DNA from: Xanthobacteraceae bacterium
Lineage (GTDB): Bacteria; Pseudomonadota; Alphaproteobacteria; Rhizobiales; Xanthobacteraceae
Direction of reading: 5' to 3'
DNA length: 33,163 nt
NCBI GenBank assembly: GCA_019745775.1
Contig: JAIESR010000015.1
Location: 1-33,163 of the forward strand
Part shown: in pieces, positions 1 through 8,364 of the stretch
Numbering within the stretch: position 1 is the first letter of the stretch
Layout: each line of letters begins with the position of its first letter
The notes under the pieces: generated by a model
Database searches by the model: none
The model's input: only the letters and a program-made list of their open reading frames with translations
What the model was told of the DNA's origin: nothing
Position numbers and translations under genes: made by a program

Positions 1-741
1 GTGCGGCTCGCGCTCGCGCCCGGCGCGACGCTGCGCATCCGCGCGGGCAGCGACGGCGCGTGGTGCTACCTCGCGATCGGCGGCACGATCGATGTCCCGC
101 CGATGCTCGGCTCCAACGCCACGCACACGCGCTCGTCGCTCGGCGGCATCGACGGCCGCGCGCTGACGGCGGGCGACGTGCTGCCGGTGCGCGATATCGG
201 TGCGTGCGATGGCGGCGCTGCCGCGCTCGTTGCGCCGTGGCCGGGACGTAGCGACGAGCCGATCCGAGTCATTCTAGGTCCGCAGGACGACTATTTCTCC
301 AAGGCGCAGATCGACACGTTCGGCCGCGAACGCTGGACGGTCTCGAACCGCAGCGACCGCATGGCCTATTTCCTCGACGGCCCGAGCATCACGCCGGAGA
401 ACGGGCTCGGCATCGTCTCGGACGGCATCGTGATGGGCGCGATCCAGGTGCTCGGCGACGGCCGGCCGATGGTGCTGATGGCGGACCGCCAGGTCACCGG
501 CGGCTATCCGAAGATCGCGACGGTGATCGGCCCCGATCTCGGCCGGCTGGCGCAGCTGCGGCCGGGTGCGTCGCTCCGCTTCGCGATCACGACCATCGAA
601 GAAGCCGTGGAGGCGCGGGGCGCGGCGCGGGCGCTGCTGGAAGCGCCGGTTGCGTCGACGCCGCTGCGCAAGGACCCGAGCGCCGAAGCACTGCTCGGCG
701 CGAATTTGATTTCCGGCGTGAGCGGCGGGGACGCGGAGTAG
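1..741 (+). CDS. pxpC: Biotin-dependent carboxyltransferase / 5-oxoprolinase subunit C (PxpC/KipA family), 5'-truncated
   Basis: The 246 residues match the C-terminal three quarters of the PxpC/KipA/allophanate-hydrolase-subunit-2 family. Recognisable signatures are the YLAIGG(T)IDVPP stretch near residue 23, the LGSNATHTRSSLGGIDGRAL block at about 36-55, and the later DRQVTGGYPKIATV motif at about 161-174. Characterised members work with PxpA and PxpB in ATP-dependent cleavage of 5-oxoproline, or in urea-carboxylate metabolism. Family members are usually about 320-340 residues, so roughly 80-90 N-terminal residues, including the usual glycine-rich start, lie upstream of the window. The GTG at base 1 is therefore probably an internal valine. 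No pxpA or pxpB is visible because the gene starts at the window edge. The exact substrate cannot be assigned from this fragment. Confidence 0.85.
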   Translation: MRLALAPGATLRIRAGSDGAWCYLAIGGTIDVPPMLGSNATHTRSSLGGIDGRALTAGDVLPVRDIGACDGGAAALVAPWPGRSDEPIRVILGPQDDYFSKAQIDTFGRERWTVSNRSDRMAYFLDGPSITPENGLGIVSDGIVMGAIQVLGDGRPMVLMADRQVTGGYPKIATVIGPDLGRLAQLRPGASLRFAITTIEEAVEARGAARALLEAPVASTPLRKDPSAEALLGANLISGVSGGDAE

Positions 742-769
742 CTTGTCTATCGAACCCGCAAACCTCAAT

Positions 770-919
770 CCGTCATCCTGAGGTGCGAGCGGAGCGAGCC
801 TCGAAGGATGCACGGCCACGGTGTCGCAACAGCCGGGCCGTCGCCCTTCGAGGGCCGTGCCATAGCGCGTCAAAGACGCGCGTGAACGCGCTTACGGCAC
901 GGCCACCTCAGGATGACGG
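770..919. repeat. Nested palindromic intergenic repeat (150 bp)
   Basis: Bases 770-785 (CCGTCATCCTGAGGTG) are the exact reverse complement of 904-919, so the element has perfect 16-bp outer arms. Inside it, 853-861 (GGCCGTGCC) pairs exactly with 896-904, and there is an imperfect pair of CCTCGAAGG/CCTTCGAGG type around 810-852. The element fills most of the 204-bp gap between the pxpC-like gene and the convergent hemY-like gene and has no credible ORF. The CGTCATCCTGAGGTGC...CTCGAAGGATG wording is one I recognise as a dispersed repeat in Bradyrhizobium-type genomes (from memory, not searched). It could also act as a bidirectional terminator between these two convergent genes. Confidence 0.8.
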
Positions 920-945
920 GTAGAGAGTGAGACCGTCTCCAATTG

Positions 946-2565
946 CTACTTGAACAGCCCGCGCAGCTTGCGCCAGCTCTCGCCCGACGCATTCGACGTC
1001 TCGGTTTCCGGCTCGAGCTGCGGCTGCGGGTCCGGGCCGGGATCGTCGGGCACATGGATCAGCGGCACGATCGGCGCCGCGGTGGCGGCGGTGCGCGCGA
1101 GGCCGCGTCCGGCCGACGACGCGGACGGCGTCGGTGGCGCCGCCGGCGGCGCGTCAACGGGCTTCGCTTCAACCGGCTTGGCCTCCAACGGTTTGATCTC
1201 GGTCACCGGCGGCGCAGGCGGCGGCGCCGCAACCGGCGGCCTCGACTCGGACAGATGCTCGATCAGCGCATCGTCGACGCCGAGATTGGCGATCGGGTCC
1301 TTCCACTGGAACGCATCGAGCCGGCCGGTGACCGGCGACACCGGCATCCAGCGTTCGGAGCGGATGCCGTCGGCGGTCCAGGCCGGATCGAGGCGCGCAC
1401 GCAACGCCCGCGTCATCCATTCGCGCGCGCGGCCTTCGTCGCCGTGCTCTTTTTCTTCGAGCTCGGCCATCAGCATCGCCACGCGCTGGCTCGGCGCAAT
1501 CGCGAGCGGCGCCAGCACGCGGCGCGCCACCGCGAATTCCTGCGCGTCGAGCGCGGCGCGCGCCACCGCCAGCGCTCCTTCAGTGTTGCCGGGCGTCTTC
1601 TCCGCCAACATCTCGACCCGGCGCAGGCGGTCGCGTGCCGAAGCGCCCGTCTGCAGATAGGCATATGCCTCGGCGAGATCGGGGTGCGGATTGGCTTTCC
1701 ACGCCGCCTCGACGATGCGCGCCGCGCGGCGGGTCTCGCGTGCTTCGCCAAGCAGGCGTCCGGCGAGCGCGGCCGCCGGCACCAGCGTGGGCGCGAACTT
1801 CACCGCTTCGAGCGCGAGCGCGCGGGCGCCGTCGCGATCGTCCCGCGCGTCGGTTTCGAGCGCGCGCGCGGTGAGCAGCACCGCACGCTGGCGGCGATAG
1901 CTGTCGCGATCGACGAGCCCGCTCTTCATGTTGCGATCGAGCCGCTCGAGCGCCCCGACCCAATCGCCGGCCGCGCAACGCGCATCGAACACCGCGAGCC
2001 CGGCCCAGGACGGCGCGCGCACGGCGCCGGCGGCTTCCTCGGCGTAGACTTTCGCTCCCGCCGCGTCGTTCCGGCGCTGCGCCTCGATATAGAGCCCGTG
2101 CAGCCCGAGCAGCCGCGTGTCGTCCCGCGCCGCCATGGCGTTGAAGGTGCGCTCGGCGGCGTCGCGGTCGCCGGAGAGCTGCGACGCCTGCGCGGCGAGC
2201 AGCAGCGTCAGCGGCTCGTTGGGCGCGATGCGCGCCGCCTCGTCGGCATAGCGGCGCGCGGCGCGCACGTCGCCGGAGCCGACCGCGATCAGGCCCTGCG
2301 ACACGGCGTGATAGCCGCGCACGCCGCGGCGCATGCGCAGGTGCAAGCGCAGCGTCTCGGGCGAGCGCCAGATCGCGCGGAAGACCGAGAACAATATGCT
2401 GATAAGCACCGCGCCCGCCAACATCGTATAGACCAGCACCGAGACGTACGTTTTGATCGGCCGCCCCTGCCACGTGATCAGCACGTCGCCGGGCCGGTCG
2501 GCGAGCCAGACCGCGCCAGCCGCGAGCACACCGACGATCACGAGGTAGATGACGACACGGATCAT
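946..2565 (-). CDS. hemY: HemY-like N-terminal/TPR inner-membrane protein of the heme operon
   Basis: A 539-residue protein. Two hydrophobic segments lie at about residues 1-22 and 39-65, followed by a long alanine-rich TPR-like helical region (for example ADEAARIAPNEPLTLLLAAQ) and a proline/alanine-rich tail. This is the architecture of the HemY_N family encoded at the end of hemCDXY-type operons; it is not the unrelated protoporphyrinogen oxidase that shares the name. Its biochemical role is unclear even in model organisms, and it is thought to sit in the inner membrane as a scaffold or chaperone-like factor in late heme synthesis. The ATG at 2565 is preferred because the hydrophobic segment starts there, only 7 bp after the stop of the mitofilin-like gene. 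An upstream in-frame start would overlap that gene with charged, implausible sequence. It is the last gene of the operon and ends near the palindromic repeat. Confidence 0.85.
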   Translation of the reverse strand: MIRVVIYLVIVGVLAAGAVWLADRPGDVLITWQGRPIKTYVSVLVYTMLAGAVLISILFSVFRAIWRSPETLRLHLRMRRGVRGYHAVSQGLIAVGSGDVRAARRYADEAARIAPNEPLTLLLAAQASQLSGDRDAAERTFNAMAARDDTRLLGLHGLYIEAQRRNDAAGAKVYAEEAAGAVRAPSWAGLAVFDARCAAGDWVGALERLDRNMKSGLVDRDSYRRQRAVLLTARALETDARDDRDGARALALEAVKFAPTLVPAAALAGRLLGEARETRRAARIVEAAWKANPHPDLAEAYAYLQTGASARDRLRRVEMLAEKTPGNTEGALAVARAALDAQEFAVARRVLAPLAIAPSQRVAMLMAELEEKEHGDEGRAREWMTRALRARLDPAWTADGIRSERWMPVSPVTGRLDAFQWKDPIANLGVDDALIEHLSESRPPVAAPPPAPPVTEIKPLEAKPVEAKPVDAPPAAPPTPSASSAGRGLARTAATAAPIVPLIHVPDDPGPDPQPQLEPETETSNASGESWRKLRGLFK

Positions 2566-2572
2566 CGTGGTC

Positions 2573-3844
2573 CTAAAGTGATGGCTTTGAGAGTGACGCC
2601 AGCGCACCGGCGGCGAACCGGCGGCTGGCCTCGATGGCAATGTTGCGCGCTTCGACCTTTGCGACCCATTCCTTGGTCAGGGCGTGCGCGCCTTCCGGCA
2701 GCTTGGCGATCTCAGCCATCGCGCCGTTAAGATTCCCTTGCTCCGCCTGGATTTCGATGCGTCGCACGATGGCGGCCGGATCGTCGCCGGGCACCCCATC
2801 GATCGGCCCCACCTGCACGAGCCTTTCCGCGCCGGCCTTCAAGCGGTCGAGAATGCCGCCGCCGCGCGACGTCGTCCCCACCGCCTTCGCCACCGCCGGC
2901 ATCAGCGCGGTGAGCTCGCGCGTGAGCACGGCTGCCGTCGGGACGCCCGAGGGTGCGAACGGCTCCAGCGGCGCCAGCGATTTTGGGTCGGGTGCGGCGG
3001 CCTTGGCGGCGGCAAGCTCGGCGGCGAACGGCGCGCCACGCTCGACCGCGGCATTGAGCGTGCTCGCGACCACCACCAGCCGCAGCGAGCGATCGGCGCC
3101 GTCGCAGCCGGTGCGGCCGGCAAGCTGCGCCTCCATCGCCTTGGCGGCGCGTTCGAGCGCGGCGATGCGGGTATTGAGCGCGTCGACCTCCTTGCGCTCG
3201 ATCGCTGGCGCGGCCGGCGCCGGCGCTTTCTTCAGTTCGGCGACCGCCGCCACGGCCTGGTCGGCGCGGCTGCGCGCCTCGCCCGCGATCGAGGCGATCT
3301 CGTCGTTCCTGCGGCCCAGCACGCCGATGCGCTCGCCCAGCGCCTTGATCTCACCTTCGAGCGTGGCCATGCGGTTTGCGAGCGCCGGATCGGAGATCGG
3401 CGCTTTCGGTGTCGCGACGATGGTCTCGAGCCGCCCAAGACGGCCGGCGATATCATCGACCGCCTTGCTATCGCCCGCGACCGGCAGCGGCCGGGCGGCA
3501 AGCTCGCGGATCTGCTGCTCCATCCGCGTGACCCGCGCGTCGGCCGCCGCCGTGCCGCTGTCGCGGCCCGAGAACGCCCCGGCCATCGCCAGCACGGCCA
3601 GCATCAGCGCCGCGCCGCCGGCGCCGGCCGCCACCAGCGGCCAGGGAAAATCCGCCGGCAGCCACGCGAGCGCCGGATGACCGCGCAGCCCGGATGCCCA
3701 TGACGACGCCTGCGCGCCCGGCTCGGCTTGGCCGGCAGCCCGGTCACGCGGGACTTCGGTCGCCTTCAGGTCGATGGTCGGCGGACGCGGCCGCCCCGGT
3801 CCCGCGCCGGCCGGCCCGCCCGGTGGCTCGTTGGAACTGCTCAT
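2573..3844 (-). CDS. Mitofilin/Mic60-like inner-membrane protein
   Basis: A 423-residue protein in three parts. The N-terminus is proline/glycine-rich and cytoplasmic. One transmembrane helix follows at about residues 60-85 (PWPLVAAGAGGAALMLAVLA). The rest is a long periplasmic part with heptad-like coiled coil, roughly 100-235, and a C-terminal helical domain. Alphaproteobacterial homologues of mitochondrial Mic60/mitofilin (COG4223) have this plan and lie next to heme genes, where the family is thought to shape intracytoplasmic membranes and contact the outer membrane. The ATG at 3844 has a good GAGGA ribosome site about 5 bases upstream; the TTG four codons earlier lacks one. It occupies the position of hemX in enterobacterial hemCDXY operons. 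Assignment rests on architecture and position rather than on a diagnostic motif. Confidence 0.8.
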   Translation of the reverse strand: MSSSNEPPGGPAGAGPGRPRPPTIDLKATEVPRDRAAGQAEPGAQASSWASGLRGHPALAWLPADFPWPLVAAGAGGAALMLAVLAMAGAFSGRDSGTAAADARVTRMEQQIRELAARPLPVAGDSKAVDDIAGRLGRLETIVATPKAPISDPALANRMATLEGEIKALGERIGVLGRRNDEIASIAGEARSRADQAVAAVAELKKAPAPAAPAIERKEVDALNTRIAALERAAKAMEAQLAGRTGCDGADRSLRLVVVASTLNAAVERGAPFAAELAAAKAAAPDPKSLAPLEPFAPSGVPTAAVLTRELTALMPAVAKAVGTTSRGGGILDRLKAGAERLVQVGPIDGVPGDDPAAIVRRIEIQAEQGNLNGAMAEIAKLPEGAHALTKEWVAKVEARNIAIEASRRFAAGALASLSKPSL

Positions 3845-3938
3845 GGGATTCCTCAAGCGATTCTCTCGCCCCGCCCGTCATACTATCAAATCGGGGACGA
3901 CCGAACGGTTCGAATCGACGCGTTCGGGCCGGCTACTC

Positions 3939-4643
3939 TCAGCCCGTGACCAGCCCGATCATGGCGGCCTCGGTGGGTGAGCCGGCGACCCGGATGGTGG
4001 GGGCCCCGGCGGCCGCGAGCGGCTCGGCGACCTGCGACGACAGGCAGTAATGCGTCGGCGCCAGCGCCTGCTGGGTGATGGCGGCCGCTGCCGCACAATC
4101 GACATAGACAGCGGCGCTGCGGCGGGAAAAATGCAGGACGCCATCGAGCCAGCCGGCGGCCAGCGCGTCGCGCACATCCGTCGGGAATTTCGCGAGCGCG
4201 ACGGCGCGATAAACCACACGCGTCGCGACCTCGATGCCGGCGCCGGCGAGGTCAGCCGCAAGATCGCCGGCGCGATCCTCACCGGCGAGATAGAGCACGC
4301 GCGCGCCGGCACGCAGGTGCGTTTTCATCACCCGCGCGAGGTCGTGAACGTCGCCGTCGGCCGAAACGACGTTCTCAAAGCCCTGCGCGATCGCGGCATC
4401 GGCGGTGCGCCCGCCGACCGCGTAGGCCGGGGTTTCGAGCAGGTGCTCAAGCCCGGGCTGGTCGGCAATGGCGCGCAGTGCGTTGACACTGGTCACCACC
4501 ACCGCATGCCAGACACCGCCGATGTCGGCGTCGATGGTCTCGACCCGCAACAGCGACGCCAGCATCACGTCGCAACCGCGGGCGCGCAACTTCGCCGCCG
4601 TGCGCTCGCCATCGGGCTCGGGGCGGGTGACGAGCAGGCGCAT
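3939..4643 (-). CDS. hemD: Uroporphyrinogen-III synthase
   Basis: A 234-residue protein of the usual HemD length. It begins MRLLVTRPEPDGERTAAKL, the typical start of the family, and carries the VVVTSVNALRAI stretch near residue 50-60 (equivalent of the common TS.NAV motif) and the AVGGRTADAA motif near 75-85. The enzyme cyclises hydroxymethylbilane, with inversion of ring D, to uroporphyrinogen III, the branch point to heme, siroheme and cobalamin. It lies downstream of hemC on the same strand, separated by 142 bp that hold a dispersed repeat, and 94 bp upstream of the mitofilin-like gene. The ATG at 4643 is chosen because an upstream in-frame start would extend the protein into repeat-adjacent, non-homologous sequence. 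HemD sequences diverge strongly, so identity rests on start motif, length and operon position. Confidence 0.9.
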   Translation of the reverse strand: MRLLVTRPEPDGERTAAKLRARGCDVMLASLLRVETIDADIGGVWHAVVVTSVNALRAIADQPGLEHLLETPAYAVGGRTADAAIAQGFENVVSADGDVHDLARVMKTHLRAGARVLYLAGEDRAGDLAADLAGAGIEVATRVVYRAVALAKFPTDVRDALAAGWLDGVLHFSRRSAAVYVDCAAAAAITQQALAPTHYCLSSQVAEPLAAAGAPTIRVAGSPTEAAMIGLVTG

Positions 4644-4682
4644 GGCTACAGCACATCTCGTGTATGCAGACCCTCTCCGCCG

Positions 4683-4752
4683 CTCATTCCTGCGCAAGCG
4701 GGAATCCAGTCTGGATTCAGCCTGGGTCCCCGCCTTCGCGGGGACGAGCGGG
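4683..4752. repeat. Dispersed two-hairpin repeat between hemC and hemD
   Basis: The stretch contains two adjacent hairpins. The first is 4687-4704 (TTCCTGC, loop GCAA, GCGGGAA, with one G-T wobble). The second is 4726-4745 (GTCCCCGC, loop CTTC, GCGGGGAC, a perfect 8-bp stem). A small ATCCAG/CTGGAT palindrome lies between them at about 4703-4716. Read on the plus strand it translates as the familiar PAQAGIQ...GPRLRGDE wording of a very widespread proteobacterial intergenic repeat (recalled, not searched). It lies inside a presumed co-transcribed hemC-hemD unit, so it would be present in the mRNA, where it could attenuate transcription or affect RNA stability. Confidence 0.85.
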
Positions 4753-4785
4753 AGAATATGCCTTTTCGGTCTAACCGGAACATGG

Positions 4786-5718
4786 CTAACCAGCCGGGAA
4801 GAAATTCGGGCCGGCGCGCTGCTTCAGTTCCGCACCGGCGTCGGCGCCGAGCGCCGCGCCTTCCCCCATCGCGCCTTCGCGCGACGTATCGAAGCTTGCA
4901 CTGCCGTCAGGCTTCGCGATCAGGCCGCGGAACTGCACGCGGCCGTCCGCAATGGTTGCGTGGCCGGCAATCGGCGTGCGGCAGGAGCCTTCGAGCACGG
5001 TGAGGAAGGCGCGTTCGGTCACCAGCGCCGTCATGCTATCGGCATGATTGATCGCGTCGAGCAGCTTGCGCGTCGCGGCGTCTTTCTCGCGCGCCTCGAT
5101 GGCGATGATCCCCTGCCCCACCGCCGGAATGAACGCACCGGCGTCGAGGGTCTCGGTGGCGGCGTCGGCGAGGCCGAGACGCTTGAGGCCGGCGAGCGCG
5201 AGCAGCGTCGCGTCGACCTCGCCGGCGTCGAGCTTGCGCAGCCGCGTCTCAACATTGCCGCGAAACGATACGACCTGAAGGTCAGGCCGCAGGCGTTTGA
5301 CCAGCGCCTGCCGGCGCAGCGACGCCGTGCCGACCACGGCGTTCGCCGGCAGCGCCCGCAGCGCGTGCGCCTTGCGGCTGATCAGGACGTCGCGGGGGTC
5401 CTCGCGCGGCAGCACCGCCGCGATGAACAGGCCCGCCGGCAATGCCGTCGGCATGTCCTTCGCCGAATGCACGGCGAGGTCGACTTCGCCGGCCGCCAGC
5501 GCCTCCTCGATCTCCTTGGTGAAGAGGCCCTTGCCGCCGAGTTCCGACAGCGGACGATCGCGGATGGCATCGCCGGTGGTCCGGATGGTGCGGACCTCGA
5601 TCCGCTCCGGCGCCAGCCCATGCGCCTCCGCCAGGCGCGCGCGCACCATGGTCGCCTGAGCGAGCGCGAGCGGACTGCCACGCGTCCCGATCCGCAGGGC
5701 CACAGAGCCTGATTGCAC
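4786..5718 (-). CDS. hemC: Hydroxymethylbilane synthase (porphobilinogen deaminase)
   Basis: A 310-residue protein, the normal length for HemC. It contains LRIGTRGSPLALAQA near the N-terminus, the substrate/cofactor-binding block VHSAKDMPT, VGTASLRRQA, and the conserved LEGSCRTPIAGHA loop, whose Cys (about residue 246) carries the dipyrromethane cofactor. It condenses four porphobilinogen molecules into hydroxymethylbilane in the cytoplasm. The GTG at 5718 is preferred: GAGG lies about 8 bases upstream, and the resulting (M)QSGSVALRIGTRGS start resembles related proteins. A second GTG five codons later (5703) is possible. It is the first gene of the minus-strand heme operon and diverges from tsaD across 98 bp, which must hold both promoters. 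Confidence 0.95.
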   Translation of the reverse strand: MQSGSVALRIGTRGSPLALAQATMVRARLAEAHGLAPERIEVRTIRTTGDAIRDRPLSELGGKGLFTKEIEEALAAGEVDLAVHSAKDMPTALPAGLFIAAVLPREDPRDVLISRKAHALRALPANAVVGTASLRRQALVKRLRPDLQVVSFRGNVETRLRKLDAGEVDATLLALAGLKRLGLADAATETLDAGAFIPAVGQGIIAIEAREKDAATRKLLDAINHADSMTALVTERAFLTVLEGSCRTPIAGHATIADGRVQFRGLIAKPDGSASFDTSREGAMGEGAALGADAGAELKQRAGPNFFPAG

Positions 5719-5816
5719 CTTCGGACCTCGTAATGCTACGCCGGACCACACAAGCCGGCTGGGAACGCGATCATATAGGCCACGGCTGCCAACGGGGTAA
5801 ATGGTAAGATCATCCA

Positions 5817-6893
5817 ATGATCGTGCTGGGCATTGAAACCACCTGCGACGAGACCGCGGCGGCGGTGGTCGAGCGGCAGGACAACGGCAAGGGCCGTATC
5901 CTCTCGAACATCGTGCTGTCGCAGACCACCGAGCATGCCGCCTTCGGCGGCGTGGTGCCGGAGATCGCCGCGCGGGCGCACGTCGAAATGCTCGACTACA
6001 TCATCGCCAAGGCGATGGCGGAGGCCGGCAAGAAATTCAACGAGATCGACGGGGTCGCCGCCGCCGCCGGCCCGGGCCTGATCGGCGGGGTGATCGTCGG
6101 CCTCACCACCGCCAAGGCGATTGCGCTGGTCAACGAGAAGCCGCTACTCGCGGTCAACCATCTCGAAGCGCACGCGCTGACGGCGCGCCTCACGGACGGC
6201 ACGCTATTCCCGTATTGCCTGTTCCTCGCTTCCGGCGGCCACACCCAGATCCTCGCCGTGCTCGGCGTCGGCAATTACGTGAAGCTCGGCTCGACCGTCG
6301 ACGACGCCATCGGCGAGGCCTTCGACAAGACCGCGAAGCTCCTCGGCCTCGGCTATCCGGGCGGCCCGCTGGTCGAGAAGGAGGCCGCGAGCGGCAACCC
6401 GCAGCGCTTCGCGCTGCCACGGCCGATGGCCGGCAAGCCGAACGCCGATTTCTCGCTGTCGGGGCTCAAGACCGCGCTGCGGCTCGAAGCGGAGAAGATC
6501 GCGCCGATCAGCGACGAGGACGTGCGCGACCTCTGTGCGTCGTTCCAGCAGGCGATCGTCGACGTGGTCGCGGATCGCCTGCGCACCGGCATGAAGCTGT
6601 TCCGCGAGCGCTACGGCACGCCGACCGCGCTGGTCGCCGCCGGCGGCGTCGCCGCCAACCAGACCATCCGCAAGACGCTGCATCGCATCGCGTTCGAGGT
6701 CGGCACCGTGCTGGTGGTGCCGCCGCCGGAGCTCTGCACCGACAACGGCGCGATGATCGCCTGGGCGGGCGCCGAGCGGCTGGCGCTCGGCCTCACCGAC
6801 ACGCTCGACACGCCGCCGCATGCGCGCTGGCCGCTCTCGGCGGAAGGAGCCGGACGCCAGCCGGCCGCCGCACCGAAGCCGGCCGCCTCATGA
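5817..6893 (+). CDS. tsaD: tRNA N6-adenosine threonylcarbamoyltransferase
   Basis: A 358-residue member of the Kae1/TsaD (formerly Gcp) family. It starts [16 protein letters not shown], has the metal-binding HLEAH motif (His115, His119), the nucleotide-binding GGHTQ and [13 protein letters not shown] motifs, and GGVAANQ and [12 protein letters not shown] near the end. With TsaB, TsaC and TsaE it transfers the threonylcarbamoyl group to A37 of tRNAs that read ANN codons. The start is the first ATG and gives the canonical N-terminus. The stop codon overlaps the gpsA start (ATGA), so the two genes are translationally coupled. The divergent hemC and downstream gpsA arrangement is a familiar one in Hyphomicrobiales. 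Confidence 0.97.
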   Translation: MIVLGIETTCDETAAAVVERQDNGKGRILSNIVLSQTTEHAAFGGVVPEIAARAHVEMLDYIIAKAMAEAGKKFNEIDGVAAAAGPGLIGGVIVGLTTAKAIALVNEKPLLAVNHLEAHALTARLTDGTLFPYCLFLASGGHTQILAVLGVGNYVKLGSTVDDAIGEAFDKTAKLLGLGYPGGPLVEKEAASGNPQRFALPRPMAGKPNADFSLSGLKTALRLEAEKIAPISDEDVRDLCASFQQAIVDVVADRLRTGMKLFRERYGTPTALVAAGGVAANQTIRKTLHRIAFEVGTVLVVPPPELCTDNGAMIAWAGAERLALGLTDTLDTPPHARWPLSAEGAGRQPAAAPKPAAS

Positions 6894-7879
6894 CGTATCA
6901 GCACATCGGCGTCGTCGGCGGAGGCGCCTGGGGCACCGCGCTCGCGATCGCGGCGGCACGCGCCGGGCGACAGGTGACGTTGTGGGAGCACGATCCCAGC
7001 AACGCCGAGCAGCTCGCGAGCAAGCGCGAAAGCCTGTTCTTGCCGGGCGCACGCATCGGCGACGCCATCACCGTGACGCGCGACGCAGCCGCCCTCGCAC
7101 GCGCCCCGGCGCTGCTGCTGGTGGTGCCGGCACAGGCGATGCGCAAGGTCGTCACCGCGCTCGCGCCCGCCGTTGCGGCCGGCACGCCGCTGGTCGTATG
7201 CGCCAAAGGCATCGAAGCCGGCACGCATGCCTTCATGTCCGACATCGTCGCAACTTGCGCGCCCAAGGCGGTGCCGGCGATCCTGTCGGGGCCGAGCTTC
7301 GCCGCCGACGTCGCGCGCGGCCTGCCGACCGCGGTGACGCTCGCCGCCAGTGACGAGGCGACCGCGGCCGCGCTGGCGCAAGCGCTCGGCTCGGCCACCT
7401 TCCGCCCTTACCATTCGACAGACGTGCGCGGCGCCGAGATCGGCGGCGCCGCCAAGAACGTGCTCGCGATCGGCGCCGGCATCGTTGCCGGCCGTCAGCT
7501 CGGCGCCAGCGCCACCGCCGCGCTGATCACGCGCGGCTTCGCGGAACTCACGCGCTTCGGACGCGCCTTCGGCGCGCGGCCGGAAACGCTGACCGGACTC
7601 TCCGGCCTCGGCGACCTGGTGCTAACCTGCTCGACACCGCAGTCGCGCAATTTCTCGTTCGGGCATGCGCTCGGCAAGGGACAGACGCCGGATCAGGTGC
7701 GCGCCGGCGCCAAGCTTTCGGAAGGCGCCTTCACCGCGCCGGTGCTGGTCGAGATGGCGCGCGCCAAGGGCGTCGAGATGCCGATTTCCGCCGCGGTTGC
7801 GGCTATCCTTGGCGGTACACTGAGCGTGGGCGACGCCATCGAAGGCCTGCTGACGCGCCCGTTCCGTGCGGAGGGTTGA
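6890..7879 (+). CDS. gpsA: NAD(P)-dependent glycerol-3-phosphate dehydrogenase
   Basis: A 329-residue GpsA. The Rossmann [10 protein letters not shown] motif lies at residues 10-19, followed by VVPAQAMR and the CAKGIE stretch. It also has [17 protein letters not shown], the catalytic-lysine motif [12 protein letters not shown], and GLGDLVLTC with the SRNFSFG substrate-binding segment. It reduces dihydroxyacetone phosphate to sn-glycerol-3-phosphate for phospholipid synthesis. The ATG overlaps the tsaD stop by four bases (ATGA); the open frame continues upstream but only as a shadow of tsaD. The EVE-domain gene starts 3 bases after its stop, so tsaD-gpsA-EVE is probably one transcript. Confidence 0.97.
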   Translation: MTYQHIGVVGGGAWGTALAIAAARAGRQVTLWEHDPSNAEQLASKRESLFLPGARIGDAITVTRDAAALARAPALLLVVPAQAMRKVVTALAPAVAAGTPLVVCAKGIEAGTHAFMSDIVATCAPKAVPAILSGPSFAADVARGLPTAVTLAASDEATAAALAQALGSATFRPYHSTDVRGAEIGGAAKNVLAIGAGIVAGRQLGASATAALITRGFAELTRFGRAFGARPETLTGLSGLGDLVLTCSTPQSRNFSFGHALGKGQTPDQVRAGAKLSEGAFTAPVLVEMARAKGVEMPISAAVAAILGGTLSVGDAIEGLLTRPFRAEG

Positions 7880-7882
7880 TCG

Positions 7883-8302
7883 ATGAGCTATTGGCTGATG
7901 AAGACCGAGCCGGACGAATATTCCTGGGACGATATGGTCAAGAAAGGCGCGAAGGGCGACGCCTGGACCGGCGTGCGCAATTTCATCGCGCGCAATCACA
8001 TGAAGGCGCAGAAGAAAGGCGATCTGGTCTTTATCTATCACACCGGCAAGGAGAAGCAGATCGTCGGCGTCGCCGAAGTGGTGAAGGAACACTACAAGGA
8101 TCCGACCGACAAAGCGGGAAGCTTCTACGCCACCGACCTCAGCGCGAGATATCCGCTGAAGACGCCCGTGACGCTCGCGGCCATCAAGGCCGACGCGCGC
8201 TTCAAGAACATGGCGCTGGTGAAATATTCCCGCCTGTCGGTGCAGCCCGTGACCGCGACCGAGTGGGCGCAAATCTGCAAGCTGGGCGGCGTAAAGGGCT
8301 AG
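7883..8302 (+). CDS. EVE domain-containing protein
   Basis: A 139-residue protein made of a single EVE domain (PUA-like fold). It begins with the diagnostic YWLMKTEPDEYSWDD and carries the GVRNFIARNHMK pocket motif and GDLVFIYHTG near the middle. EVE domains bind modified bases in DNA or RNA; the human homologue is THYN1. Free-standing bacterial forms are common next to gpsA or YciI genes and have no firmly assigned substrate. It begins 3 bp after the gpsA stop, which suggests co-transcription with the tRNA-modification gene tsaD. A role linked to modified nucleic acid is therefore plausible but inferred. Confidence 0.92.
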   Translation: MSYWLMKTEPDEYSWDDMVKKGAKGDAWTGVRNFIARNHMKAQKKGDLVFIYHTGKEKQIVGVAEVVKEHYKDPTDKAGSFYATDLSARYPLKTPVTLAAIKADARFKNMALVKYSRLSVQPVTATEWAQICKLGGVKG

Positions 8303-8364
8303 CGCCGCTTGCGCGCATTTACTGACCGGGCATTTCCGACGTCGGCACCTGCCGCACACGGCAC

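Noticed and set aside
943-2730. Long plus-strand open frame (about 595 codons) opposite the hemY-like gene
   Set aside because: Arginine-rich, low-complexity translation typical of the antisense of a high-GC gene; the minus-strand product has domains and operon context.
5772-5800. Possible hemC promoter on the minus strand (TTACCC, 17 bp, TATATG)
   Set aside because: Only three of six -35 bases and four of six -10 bases match; too weak to report as a site.
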